Part shown: positions 51,367 through 61,935 of the stretch, in pieces
Position numbering within the stretch: position 1 is the first letter of the stretch
How the letters are laid out: each line of letters opens with the position of its first letter
From: Erpobdella octoculata
Lineage: Eukaryota > Annelida > Clitellata > Hirudinida > Erpobdellidae
Direction of reading: 5' to 3'
Assembly: GCA_963978895.1 (NCBI GenBank)
Contig: OZ022240.1
Span: 18,392,636 to 18,456,635, forward strand
Length of the DNA stretch: 64,000 bases
The notes under the pieces: generated by a model
Databases searched by the model: none
Told to the model about the DNA's origin: nothing
What the model saw: the letters and a program-made list of their open reading frames with translations, nothing else
Made by a program: the position numbers and the translations under genes

Positions 51367-51919
51367 CAAAGAGTTATCTCCTATCTTGACCACTCGTGGT
51401 GCATCCCAAAGAGTTATCTCCTATCTTGACCACCCGTGGTGCATCCTTTCATGTGAAAGGAAAGGTGTATAGGGCATGTGTTCAAAGTGTCCTTGTTTAT
51501 GGCACTGAAACATGGTCTATGAAGGTGGAGAATCTAAGAAGTTTAGAAAGGGCAGAGCGTATAATGGTTAGATGGATGTGTGGTGTTTCGTTGAATGATC
51601 GTGCACGTAGTGTGGATTTGTATAGCCTTCTGAATGTTCCTTGTGTGGCTGATGTGGTGAGGCGTGGAAGACTAAGGTGGTTTGGACATTTGGAGCGTAA
51701 AAGTGCAGATGATTGGGTTTCGGCAATTAGAGATGTGGATGTTGTAGGAGTGAAAAGTAAAGGTAGAAGTAGGAAGACTTGGTGGGAATGTGTGAAGAAA
51801 GACATGGATGAGCTCGGCCTGAAGCGGCAGTCTGCCCTGGATCGTGACTTGTGGAGGGGCCTGATATGGAAAAACGTCCAACCCTAGCATAGCGTGGAAT
51901 AGGGACGTTTCAAAAATAA

Positions 51920-51969
<50 letters not shown>

Positions 51970-51970
51970 A
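51367..51970 (+). pseudogene. LINE 3' end with GAT-repeat tail, copy 2
   Basis: Same family as 46655-47316, here with the missing 3' part: RACVQSVLVYGTETWSMKVE, RSLERAERIMVRWMCGVSLN, VADVVRRGRLRWFGHLERKS, WVSAIRDVDVVGVKSKGRSR and ending GLIWKNVQP at 51887. The 3' tail is about 16 GAT units (51921-51970). A 39-bp segment at the truncated 5' end is duplicated in tandem (51367-51405, 51406-51444). The frame is open but lacks the endonuclease and RT core. Confidence 0.85.
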
Positions 51971-52224
51971 TACATGTTAGATTAGCTGAGTTATTTATTT
52001 ATCTGTAACAGAAACATGACAAAAGGTCTTGAATACTTTAATGTTACAGGTCCAGCAAGCTTTTATTTGGTGTATATGGCAAAGGCAGTTGTAAAAGAAG
52101 AATTGTGGAGACAAGCTATATCAAAGTAGATACAAAAATGTGTATGGCCTTTTTTGTCTAAATGGCTCAATATAGAAGCCACATACAAATATTAGAATGA
52201 TTGTAAGAACTATTATAAGTATCA

Positions 52225-52495
52225 ATAAAAATAGTATTAAAACAATAGTATTAAAATAGTATTAAAACAATAGTATTAAAATAGTATTAAAACAATAGTA
52301 TTAAAATAGTATTAAAACAATAGTATTAAAATAGTATTAAAATAGTATTAAAAAAATAGTATTAAAATAGTATTAAAACAATAGTATTAAAATAGTATTA
52401 AAACAATAGTATTAAAATAGTATTAAAATAGTATTAAAACAATAGTATCAAAATAGTATTAAAACAATAGTATTAAAATAGTATAAAACAATAAT
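52225..52495. repeat. ATAGTATTAAAA minisatellite
   Basis: Alternating units of AATAGTATTAAAAC and AATAGTATTAAA form a tandem array of about 270 bp, with 26-27-bp higher-order periodicity. Confidence 0.92.
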
Positions 52496-52800
52496 TTTCA
52501 GCTTTAAATAACTTATGGCCTACAGTCCATAGATACTACAATCATGTTAATTTTAAATAAAAATTGTTATTAATCATAAAACTATGTATAGTTGTTTCTA
52601 AATAAAAGTGTAAAGGTTAATTTGACCAAAATAAAAAAATTCAAACGAAAATATTAGCAAGCTTCAAGAGCATAATGTATGCAAATATGGATAGATATCT
52701 ATGGTTGTATGTGACCTAGTCATTTAAAACTATCCAATCAGATGATAGTATTTATCTCCCTGTCTTATACTGTCGGACATTGGCGAAAATGCTAACGGGC

Positions 52801-53151
52801 AGGTTTGATCAGGGGCGTCATTTTCGGGGAGGCAAAGGGGAAATTGCTCCCATTAAGGATTTAGCGGAAAAAATTATTTTTAGAAAACAAATAGCTACAA
52901 GGTTTTTGGAGAAGATTTGAAAGAGTTTTTTTGAAAAGTAGCTGCGAATACTTCATACCGGCAATCTTCTCTTTTGGAAGAAAAGTGTTTAAAGTTTGGA
53001 ATTGTTTTAAGTAGCTATCAAAGTTGAATGCATGATTTTGGGAACTTGGGGCAGCGTCTTGAGTTAGCAAATAAGTAGTATGCATTGTAAAATTTCTGTT
53101 TATTGATTTTCATTTAAAAACATTAAGATATTTGTAAAGACAACTATTTTT
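52801..53151. other. Non-coding DNA
   Basis: No feature recognised; minus-strand frames here have no known motif. Confidence 0.4.
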
Positions 53152-53639
53152 TTACCAATGCTTTTATTAACTCGTCGTCTCTGTTTCTCTGTCTGTCTGT
53201 TTCTCTGTCTGTCTGTTTCTCTGTCTGTTTCAAATCTTGCAATCAATTTTTGAGTCACTTCCTGATGATAGATTTTTTTCAAATTTTGTATACATGCTCA
53301 AAATAGAAGACAATGCAATATTCAATTATTAGTTTTACAATAAGTCAATTAATTTAGTTAATTTTAATTAATTTCGATATTTCGATATAATTAAGATATT
53401 TCGACTTTAATCTATATATATAAAAGAACATGTCCTGACTGACTGACTGACTGACTGACTGATAATCAACGCCGAGCTCAAACGCCTCATCCTAGGAACG
53501 TGAAATTTGGAACTTATATTACTTTTATAGCGTAAACATCCGCTAAGAAAGGATTTTTGAAAATTTTGCTCCTGAGGGGAAAAAACTGGAAAACAAACTT
53601 TTTTCTAAAACAATGTATATCTCGAAAACCAAAAATGAG

Positions 53640-54540
53640 GAGATTTTGAAATTTGGTATATAGATTCTTTTTGAAAAATAAAAAGATACGTGTTTCACCA
53701 TTTTTTGAAAATTCGGTTTCCCGGACCTCAAATGTGGGTTGGAAAATTGGGTTATTTGGTTTTTAAAGTAGCTTCTACTCAAAAACTGTTAATGCTACAG
53801 GAGTAAAAATTAGTATTTAGTTTCTACTCCAAAAATAATGAAATACGTGTTTTAGCATTTTTTGAAAATTTGGTTTCCAGGACTTCAAATGTAGGGTGGA
53901 AAATAGGGCTAATTGTCTTTTATAGTAACTGCTACTCAAAAACAGTAAATACCACAGATGTAAAAATTATTATTTAGTTTCTTTTCTAAAAATAAAGATA
54001 TACGTGTTTCACCATTTTTTACAAATTTGGTTTCCCGGACCTCAAATGTGGGTTGGAAAATTGGGTTATTTGGTTTTTAAAGTAGCTTCTACTCAAAAAC
54101 TGTTAATGCTACAAAAGTAAAAATTAGTATTTAGTTTCTACTCTAAAAATAATGATTATACGGGTTTCACAATTTTTTGAAAATTTGGTTTCCAGGACTT
54201 CAAATGTGGGGTGGAAAATAGGGTTATTTGGTTTTTAAATTAACTGCTACTCAACAACTGTAATTGCCACAGATGTGAAAATTAATACTTAGTATCAACT
54301 CAAAAAAAAAAAGATATACGTGTTTCATCATTTTTTGGGTTATTTGGTTTTTAAAGTAGCTGCTACTCAAAAACTGTTAATGCTACAGAAGTAAAAATTA
54401 GTATTTAGTTTCTACTCCAAAAATAATGAAATGCGTGTTTTAGCATTTTTTGAAAATTTGGTTTCCAGGACCTCAAATGTAAGGTGGAAAATAAAGTTAT
54501 TTGATTTTAAAAATTACTGCTACTCAAAAACTGTAAGTGG
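53640..54540. repeat. ~158-bp tandem repeats within element A1
   Basis: Units contain AAAAATAATGAAATACGTGT, TTTTTTGAAAATTTGGTTTC, CAGGACCTCAAATGTGGGGT and CTGCTACTCAAAAACTGTAA. Starts near 53821, 53978, 54136 and 54293 give a period of 157-158 bp. Further blocks lie at 54700-55110, 56160-57000 and 57980-59030. Confidence 0.88.
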
Positions 54541-55243
54541 TAATATATATATATATATATATCTATATATATAAAAGAACATGTCCTGACTCACTGACTG
54601 ATAATCAACGCCGAGCTCAAACGCCTTATACTAGGAACGTGAAATTTGGAACTTATATTACTTTTATTGCGTAAGCATCCACTAAGAAAGGATTTTTGAA
54701 AATTTTGCTCCTGAGGGGAAAAAACTGGAAAACAAACTTTTTTCTAAAACAATGTATATCTCGAAAACCAAAAATGAGGAGATTTTGAAATTTGGTATGT
54801 GGATTCTTCTTGAAAAATTAAAAAATACGTGTTTCAACATTTTTTAAAAATTCGGTTTCCCGGACCTCAAATGTGGGTTGGAAAATTAGATTATTTGGTT
54901 TTTAAAGTAGCTGCTACTCAAAAACTGTAAATGCTACAGGAGTAAAAATTAGTATTTAGTTTCTACTCCAAAAATAATAAAATACGTGTTTTAGCATTTT
55001 TTGAAAATTTGGTTTTCAGGACTTCAAATGTAGGGTGGAAAATAGGGTTATTTGTTTTTTAAAGTAACTGCTACTCAAAAACTGTAAATACCACAGATGT
55101 AAAAATTAGTATTTAGTTTCTATCTATATATATATATATATATATAAAAGAACATGTCCTGACTGACTGACTGACTGACTGACTGACTGACTGACTGACT
55201 GACTGACTGATAATCAACGCCGAGCTCAAACGCCTCATCCTAG

Positions 55244-56100
55244 CAATGGCGTCGCCACATGGGAGCACTTGGAGCACGTGCTCCCCCTGAAAAATTAAAT
55301 TGTCGTAATTTCGAAGCTGATTAATTGCTTCTGCGGTCCTGCGGAGTCCGCAGTGCGGACAACGCGGTAAATATATAAAGGATAGCGTCTTTTTATAGTA
55401 CTTACGTAGTCCGCCATGCATGGAAGAACTTCGACGTTTGTATTCCATTTTTAATCGCAGTTCCTGTAACAAGTGCTGGATGCGAACGTGTTTTTAGTAA
55501 GCTGGCTTTAATCAAAAATAAACTGCGTTCAACCATGGCGCAAGATCGTCTTCAGTATTTAGTATTGTGCAGTGTAGAACAGGATGTTCTGAAACAGGCA
55601 TCACTGGACAATATCGTTGACAGATTCGCGCACGCTGAAAATCGACGTATTCGTTTGATTTAATTTTCAATGTTTTGTTTTCATTGACATTGTTCAAGTT
55701 AGTACAACAGTGTGTCAGTGTCAGTGAACAGTTCAAAAATCAACAGACTAGTAGCAGGCTAGTAACGTTATATCAATATCACCAATCATCATATTCATAG
55801 TAATATCAACAATCAATAATCAATCAATATGTGCTGTGTAATTATTTGATTATTAAATAGAAATTCAAATTTGTCTGAAATAAATTCAATATTCATTAAT
55901 TCAAAACACTGTGAACGCTTCAAAACATATATTCTACTGTATCACTGTGTAAATCAATTAATCACAGAAATTCTAAATAATTTTGTAACCGATTACACGG
56001 GTATTGTCTAAAATTTTCCCGAAATCTGGTACATTGATTGCTTATTTTTAATTTGCTACATTGCTGCTCCCCCTGGATTAAAAAGCTGGCGACGCCACTG
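55244..56100 (+). mobile_element. hAT element nested in the Helitron-like element
   Basis: Left end CAATGGCGTCGCCACATGGG, right end on the minus strand CAGTGGCGTCGCCAGCTTTT; exact 8-bp TSD CATCCTAG at 55236-55243 and 56101-56108. The pre-insertion sequence (CTCATCCTAGGAACGTGAAA) is present in the paralogues at 53490 and 57930. It holds only the 3' end of a transposase gene. Confidence 0.93.
55403..55663 (+). pseudogene. hAT transposase dimerisation domain, C-terminal fragment
   Basis: The frame reads WKNFDVCIPFLIAVPVTSAG, CERVFSKLALIKNKLRSTMA, QDRLQYLVLCSVEQDVL and ends AHAENRRIRLI with a stop at 55661-55663. V-T-S-A-x-C-E-R-x-F-S-K-L and L-R-S-T-M are hallmarks of the ZMYM1/THAP0-like hAT dimerisation domain. 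The catalytic domain is deleted, so the element is non-autonomous. Confidence 0.85.
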
Positions 56101-57709
56101 CATCCTAGGAACGTGAAAATTGGAACTTATATTACTTTTATTGCGTAAGCATCCACTAAGAAAGGATTTTTGAAAATTTTGCTCCTGAGGGGGAAAAACT
56201 GGAAAACAAACTTTTTTCTAAAACAATGTATATCTCAAAAACCAAGAATGAGATTTTGAAATTTGGTGTATGGATTCTTCTTGAAAAATAAAAAAATACT
56301 TCAAATGTGGGTTGGAAAATTGGGTTATTTCGTTTTTAAAGTAGCTGCTACTCAAAAACTGTGAATGCTACAGGAGTAAAAATTAGTATTTAGTTTCTAC
56401 TTCAAAAATAATGAAATACGTGTTTGAACATTTTTTAAAAATTTGGTTTCCAGGACTTCAAATGTGGGGTGGAAAATAGGGTTATTTGTTTTTTAAAGTA
56501 ACTGCTACTCAAAAACTGTAAATACCACAGATGTAAAAATTAGTATTTAGTTTCTATTCTAAAAATAAAGATATACGTGTTTCACCATTTTTTACAAATT
56601 TGGTTTCCAGGACCTTAAATGTGGGGTGGACAATAGGATTACTTGGTTTTTAAAGTATCTGCTACTCAAAAACTGTGAATGCTACAAAAATAAAAGTTAG
56701 TATTTAGTTTCTGCTCTAAAAATAATGATATACGGGTTTCACCATTTTTGAAAATTTGGTTTCCAGGACTTCAAATGTGGGGTGGAAAATAGGGTTATTT
56801 GGTTTTTAAAGTAACTGCTACTCAACAACTGTAATTGCTACAGATGTAAAAATTATTACTTAGTATCTACTCAAAAAAAAGATATACGTGTTTCACCATT
56901 TTTTAAAACTTTGGTTTCCATGACTTCAAATGTGGGGTCAAAATAAGGGTTATTTGATTTTAAAATAACTGCTACTTAACAACTGCAAGTATCACAGATG
57001 TAAAACTTAGTATTTTGAGGTTTTGTGCCGGTTAAAAGTAGCTGAGTCCAGTTTATCACCAGTCGGGCCAAGCCGTTATTTTAGGGTCTTTTTATGGGCC
57101 AGGCTAAAAAAATTAGTAGCTTTTTTCTTTTCTATTGGTATAAAATTTATAAAAAAATGTTTGGAAAATACACGAAAATAATTTTTTACGCTTTTCTCAA
57201 TGTTTTTTACTGTCATATAATTGTGAAATGTGTAGCACTCTATTTTATTTAATTAGTGATAATCTCTTGCCAATGTGCATTTTTGAGACAAACCTTAAAT
57301 CAAGGTGGTACGGGCCGAGGTTTTTCACTAAGCATATAGACATTTTAGTGATTTTAGGGTCTTCAGACGAGCCGGGCCAAATCTGAAGTCAAGGTGGGAC
57401 GGGCCGAAGTTTTTCATCAAGTATATAGAATTTCTAGGCCTGTAAAAACGGACCGGGCCCTAATTAGACGGGCCGTGCCGGGCCAGGAATTTTGGTTTTG
57501 AAACGGGCTGGGCAAAGTTGTCGACGGGCCGAGCTGCCACCTATGGATGCACGGTTCAAATTCTCTAATTTCATGCGAGCGAAGCCGCTACGGGCACTGC
57601 TAGTATAAAATAAAAGAGTAATAATATAAGAAAAAATTGATTGCAAAATTTGTGTTTTAATTACATATAAGAGCATTGGTTTTAAAAATTCGTTTTTAAT
57701 TTACTTGTT

Positions 57710-57828
57710 CACAATGTGTTTTCTATTTCATCGGTGTAACATTAAAAAAATTGTTCTCACAAAACATTTATCAGAGTTGGTACCAGACTAAAGCCCTACA
57801 CGGGACGTGTTCACTGCGGGACTTCATA
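57710..57828. other. Spacer between R1 copy 3 and element A2
   Basis: About 120 bases without recognised content; they continue at 60392 after elements A2 and B1. Confidence 0.4.
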
Positions 57829-59449
57829 TCTATATATATAAAAGAACATGTCCTGACTGACTGACTGACTGACTGACTGACTGACTGACAGATGACTGAC
57901 TGATAATCACTGCTGAGCTCAAACGCCTCATCCTAGGAACGTGAAATTTGGAACTTATATTACTTTTATAGCGTAAACATCCGCTAAGAAAGGATTTTTG
58001 AAAATTTTGCTCCTGAGGGGAAAAAACTGGAAAACAAACTTTTTTCTAAAATAATGTATATCTCGAAAACCAAAATTGAGGAGATTTTGAAATTTGGTAT
58101 ATAGATTCTTTTTGAAAAATAAAAAGATATGTGTTCCACCATTTTTTGAAAATTCGGTTTCCCGGACCTCAAATGTGGGTTGGAAAATTGGGTTATTTGG
58201 TTTTTAAAGTAGCTTCTACTCAAAAACTGTTAATGCTACAGGAATAAAAATTAGTATTTAGTTTATACTCCAAAAATAATGAAATACGTGTTTTAGCATT
58301 TTTTGAAAAATTGATTTCCAGGACTTCAAATGTGGGGTGGAAAATAGGGTTATTTGTTTTTTAAAGTAACTGCTACTCAAAAACTGTAAATACCACAGAT
58401 TTAAAAATTAGTATTTAGTTTCTATTCTAAAAATAAAGATATACGTGTTTCACCATTTTTTTATAAATTTGGTTTCCAGGACCTTAAATTTGGGCTGGAC
58501 AATAGGATTACTTGGTTTTTAAAGTAACTGATACTCAAAAACTGTAAATGCTACAAAAGTAAAAATTAGTATTTAGTTTCTACTCTAAAAATAATGATAT
58601 ACGTGTTTCACTATTTTTTGAAAATTTGGTTTTCAGGACCTCAAATGTGGGGTGGAAAATTGGGTTACTTGGTGTTTAAAGTAACTGCTACTCAAAAACT
58701 GTAAATGCTACAAAAGTAAAAATTAGTATTTAGTTTCTACTCTAAAAATAAGGATATATGAAATTTTGGTTTTCATGATCTCAAATGTGGGGTGAAAAAA
58801 GGTTTCTTTGGTTTTTAAAGTATATGCTACTCAAAAACTGTGAATGCTACAGATGTCAAAATTAGTATTTAGTATTTACTCAAAAAATAATGATATAAGT
58901 GTTTCAACATTTTTAAAAAATTTGGTTTCCAGGACCTCAAATGTGGGGTGGAAATATGGGTTATTTGATTTCAAAATAACTGCTACTCAAAAACTGTAAG
59001 TGCTACAAATGTAAAAATTAGTAATTTGAAGTTTTGTGCTGGTTAAAAGTAGCTAAGTCCAGTTTATCACCGGTTGGGCCAAGCCGTTGTTTTAGAGTCT
59101 TCACACGGGCCAGGCCAAACCTTAGATCAAAGTGGGACGGGCCGAGGTTTTTCACCAAGTATATAGATATTTTAGTGATTTTAGGGTCTTCAGTTGGGCC
59201 GGGCCAAACCTGAAGTCAAGGTGGGACGGGCCGAAGTTTTTCATCAAGTATATAGAACTTCTAGGCCTGTAAGAATGGGCCGGGCCTAATTCAAACGGGC
59301 TGTTCCGGGCCAGGAGTTTAGGTTTTTAAAACGGGCTGGGCTAAGTTGTCGACGGGCCGAGCCGAGACCTAAAAAAATGATCTCTACTATGGATGCATGG
59401 TTCAAACTCTCTAATTTCATGCGAGCGAAGCCGCTACGGGCACTGCTAG
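57829..59449 (+). mobile_element. Helitron-like element A2
   Basis: Starts TCTATATATATAAAAGAACA, then a GACT tandem run, GAGCTCAAACGCCTCATCCT, ~158-bp units, a GGGCCGGGCC-rich 3' region, and ends CGGGCACTGCTAG. The left flank is ATA and the next element (B1) begins right after its CTAG. It is the shorter relative of A1, with one 5' end and no hAT. Confidence 0.75.
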
Positions 59450-60391
59450 TCTATATATATAAAAATGAATGTTTGTATGTATATATGTTAATGGCGTTTA
59501 TGCGTTGCTACACCATTCATCCGATCGTAATGAAATTTTCACACAATCTTGAGAGTCAAGGGGAATCAAATATAGAGAAAAATTTTTTGAAATCCGTCAC
59601 AAAATGAGCGGAGCGGGTGAGCGAGCGGGAACTATATATATATATATGTATGTGCGTATGTATGTGTGTATGTATGTATGTGTATGTGCATGTATGTGTG
59701 TCTGTGTTTATGTATGTACTAGCGGAGATACCCGGCGTTGCCCGGGTTTTTTTAGAGGTTTTTCTAATGTTTGTCTCTTTCTCTCCCGTTTCCTTTCCCA
59801 CCTGCTTTCCCACTCCTGTTCGCTTTCCCGTTTTCGGTCGTTTTCCCGCTGCCGGTCGCATTCCCGCTCCCGCTCGCTGTCCGTTCCGTGTCGCATTCCC
59901 GCTCCCACTCACTGTCCGTTCCGGGTCGCTTTCCCGTTTCTATAATAGACAAACTAACCCACAAACATTCATATATATATAGTCTTAGCAAATCTATTTT
60001 ACGTTTTATAGGCTAACAGAAGTTATGAAAGAATGGAAAAGAGAAAATGAGCGTGAACGGGGACGGGAACGGGAGAGCAACCGTGACCGAATGGGAAAGC
60101 AAGCATGACCGGGAACGGGAGAGCAAGCGTGAGCGGGAACGGGAAAGCGACCGGGAACGGGAAAGCGACTGGAATCGGGAGAGCAAGCTTGGAAGGAAAC
60201 GCGAGCAAGAGAGAAAATCGATAACAAAACTTCTGAGCGGGAAAGCGACCGGGAGCTGGAAAACGACCGAGAGCGGAAAAGCGACCGGGAACGCGACGAA
60301 AACGGGAAAGTGGAGAAGGAAACGGGAGCGAGAGGGACAAACATTAGAAAAACCTCTAAAAACCCCGGGCAACGCCGGGTAACCCCGCTAG
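59450..60391 (+). mobile_element. Helitron-like element B1
   Basis: Starts TCTATATATATAAAAATGAA and ends with the hairpin CCCGG-GCAACG-CCGGG, then TAACCCCGCTAG. A 5-bp perfect stem about 12 bases from a CTAG end is typical for Helitron 3' termini. The 3' half (59719-60391) is a large inverted repeat: its left edge CTAGCGGAGATACCCGGCGT is an inverted copy of the 3' end. The arms carry 18-bp GGGAACGGGAAAGCGACC minisatellite units in opposite orientation. Open frames across these Arg/Ser/Glu-type repeats are not genes. Confidence 0.7.
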
Positions 60392-60645
60392 TAAGGGTTA
60401 TAAAACAGATCGGGCCAGACCAAAATCAGCATAGGCCAAGACTATTGAGCTGAGCCATGGGTTTTTGTGGTAATGAAAATGAACAGCACCGGGCATGGGA
60501 TTTTGTATCTATAAAACGGGTCAGGAATTTGAAAAATAAATAAGCACAATTGGTAAACCTGCTTACACCAATATTAACCCAAGCTTAAATAAAAATACAT
60601 AGAAAAACCTTTTTTAAAAACTAGTCTTATGATAAGACTAGGGTG
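60392..60645. other. Non-coding DNA left of the second Gypsy element
   Basis: Continuation of the flank interrupted by A2/B1, with GGGCCAGACC-type motifs. No gene. Confidence 0.4.
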
Positions 60646-60919
<274 letters not shown>

Positions 60920-60920
60920 C

Positions 60921-60934
60921 CTCCCCCTCTTTAT
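60921..60934 (-). other. Polypurine tract of the second Gypsy element
   Basis: On the minus strand ATAAAGAGGGGGAG directly precedes the LTR start, as needed for plus-strand priming. Confidence 0.75.
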
Positions 60935-60968
60935 AGAAAATCATATGATTTCCTAATGGGGTCCAGTA

Positions 60969-61500
60969 CTATCCGTTTTGGAGGGTTGCAATAACGTTTA
61001 GGTCTTGCCTCGGTTCTATTCCTGTTGGAATGTGTGACAATTCCTCCGGATTGGCTTCATTATCTATATGACTCGGAACATGGTCTCCTTGTCTATTCTC
61101 TCCATCCTCATTCTCCGTAACCCGAGGGGTTGCGTTTATGTCTGGTTCCAACATCTCTTCCTCTTCTGGGAACACAATTCTTACCGGGGCTTTCTCTCCA
61201 TCACTTTTATCTTGAAGGGGCACTGGCATGTCGAATGTCTCAAACATTTCTTTAAGTGCCCAATCTAAATTCCTTGGTCTTAATTGATTTGTATGCCTTT
61301 TTGTAATCCTTCTGTCAATCTCGACTTCGTAAACCGTTTTTCCAATTCTTTTTAAAATCTTCCCTGGTATCCATCTGGGATGGTTTGGATTTTTATAATA
61401 TCTAGCGTACACCGCGCATCTTGTTCTTTAAAAACTCTCGGTCTTGCCCCATTCCTTTTGTCAAACTGTCTCTTCATGCAAGACTTTTTTTCTGATTGCT
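60969..61500 (-). pseudogene. Gypsy integrase C-terminal region
   Basis: Minus strand, entering with KSCMKRQFDKRNGARPRVFK, a frameshift near 61415, then YARYYKNPNHPRWIPGKILK, RIGKTVYEVEIDRRITKRHT and NQLRPRNLDWALKEMFETF. This is the module that follows the DDE core in this Gypsy group (R-H-T-N-Q-L-R is characteristic). The tail is acidic (EEEEMLEPDINATP, GDHVPSHIDNEANPEEL) and ends at 60969. It is separated from its core by the R1 insertion. Confidence 0.85.
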
Positions 61501-61542
61501 TTTCGTCTTTTTACCAATGCTTTTATTAACTTGTCGTCTCTG

Positions 61543-61703
61543 TTTGTTTCTCTGTCTGTCTGTTTGTTTCTCTGTCTGTCTGTTTGTTTCTCTGTCTGTC
61601 TGTTTGTTTCTCTGTCTGTCTGTTTGTTTCTCTGTCTGTCTGTTTGTTTCTCTGTCTGTCTGTTTGTTTCTCTGTCTGTCTGATTGTTTCTCTGTCTGTT
61701 TCA
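61543..61703. repeat. 20-bp minisatellite GTTTGTTTCTCTGTCTGTCT
   Basis: Eight near-perfect 20-bp units. Copy 3 of R1 (53180-53235) has only short CTGTCTGTTTCT units at the same place, so the array expanded after the copies separated. Confidence 0.92.
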
Positions 61704-61935
61704 AATCTTGCAATCAATTCTTGAGTCACTTCCTGATGATAGATTTTTTTCAAATTTTGCATACATGATCAAAATAGAAGACAATGCAATATTCAATTAT
61801 TAGTTTTACAATAAGTCAATTAATTTAGTTAATTTTAATTAATTTCGATATTTCGATATAATTAAGATATTTCGACTTTAATATAAAATAAAAGAGTAAT
61901 ATAAGAAAAAATTGATTGCAAAATTTGTGTTTTAA

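Larger units (their letters stand above)
50191..52800. repeat. Inverted pair of ~120-bp repeats, possible element ends
   Basis: 50191-50312 and 52672-52800 are inverted copies: GCATTTTCGCCAATGTCCGA (50198 on) is matched on the minus strand from 52793. Similarity goes on through GTATAAGACAGG, ATCTGATTGGATA and GTCACAT. They may be the terminal repeats of one 2.6-kb element or two copies of a MITE. The interior has a LINE 3' end and a tandem array but no transposase; no TSD was found. Confidence 0.6.
53411..57603 (+). mobile_element. Helitron-like element A1, with internal tandem repeats
   Basis: Begins TCTATATATATAAAAGAACA and ends GCTACGGGCACTGCTAG, inserted between A (53410) and T (57604). 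TC at the 5' end, CTAG at the 3' end and an A|T target are the Helitron rules. The uninterrupted site is visible at about 61882 (TTTAATATAAAAT). No Rep/helicase is encoded. The body is made of ~158-bp tandem units (starting near 53821, 53978, 54136) with GTTTCCAGGACCTCAAATGT blocks. Two further 5'-end copies start at 54560 and 55123, and a hAT is nested at 55244. The 3' part has GGGCCGGGCC motifs. Confidence 0.75.
53152..57709. repeat. Dispersed repeat family R1, copy 3, split by a Helitron-like element
   Basis: 53152-53410 and 57604-57709 together match 61513-61935 plus 63123-63172: CCAATGCTTTTATTAACTCG, CTGTCTGTTTCTCTGT, CAAATCTTGCAATCAATTTT, CAATTCAATTATTAGTTTT-type blocks, ATAAAATAAAAGAGTAATAA and CATTGGTTTTAAAAATTCGT. 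The sequence from 53411 to 57603 is absent from the other copy at that point. Confidence 0.8.

Noticed and set aside
52225..52495. CRISPR-like array
   Set aside because: Units are contiguous AT-rich repeats without unique spacers, there are no cas genes, and the DNA is eukaryotic.
59604..60382. Long overlapping frames of Arg/Ser/Glu or Phe/Pro/Leu repeats on both strands (also 62132-63113)
   Set aside because: All are translations of 18-bp minisatellite arms and flanking microsatellites. They are open in several frames at once because the unit length is a multiple of three.
61444..61768. Frames with CLSVCFSVCLFVSLSV or TDRQRNKQ repeats
   Set aside because: They are produced by the 20-bp minisatellite in R1; there is no start context, domain or conservation with R1 copy 3.
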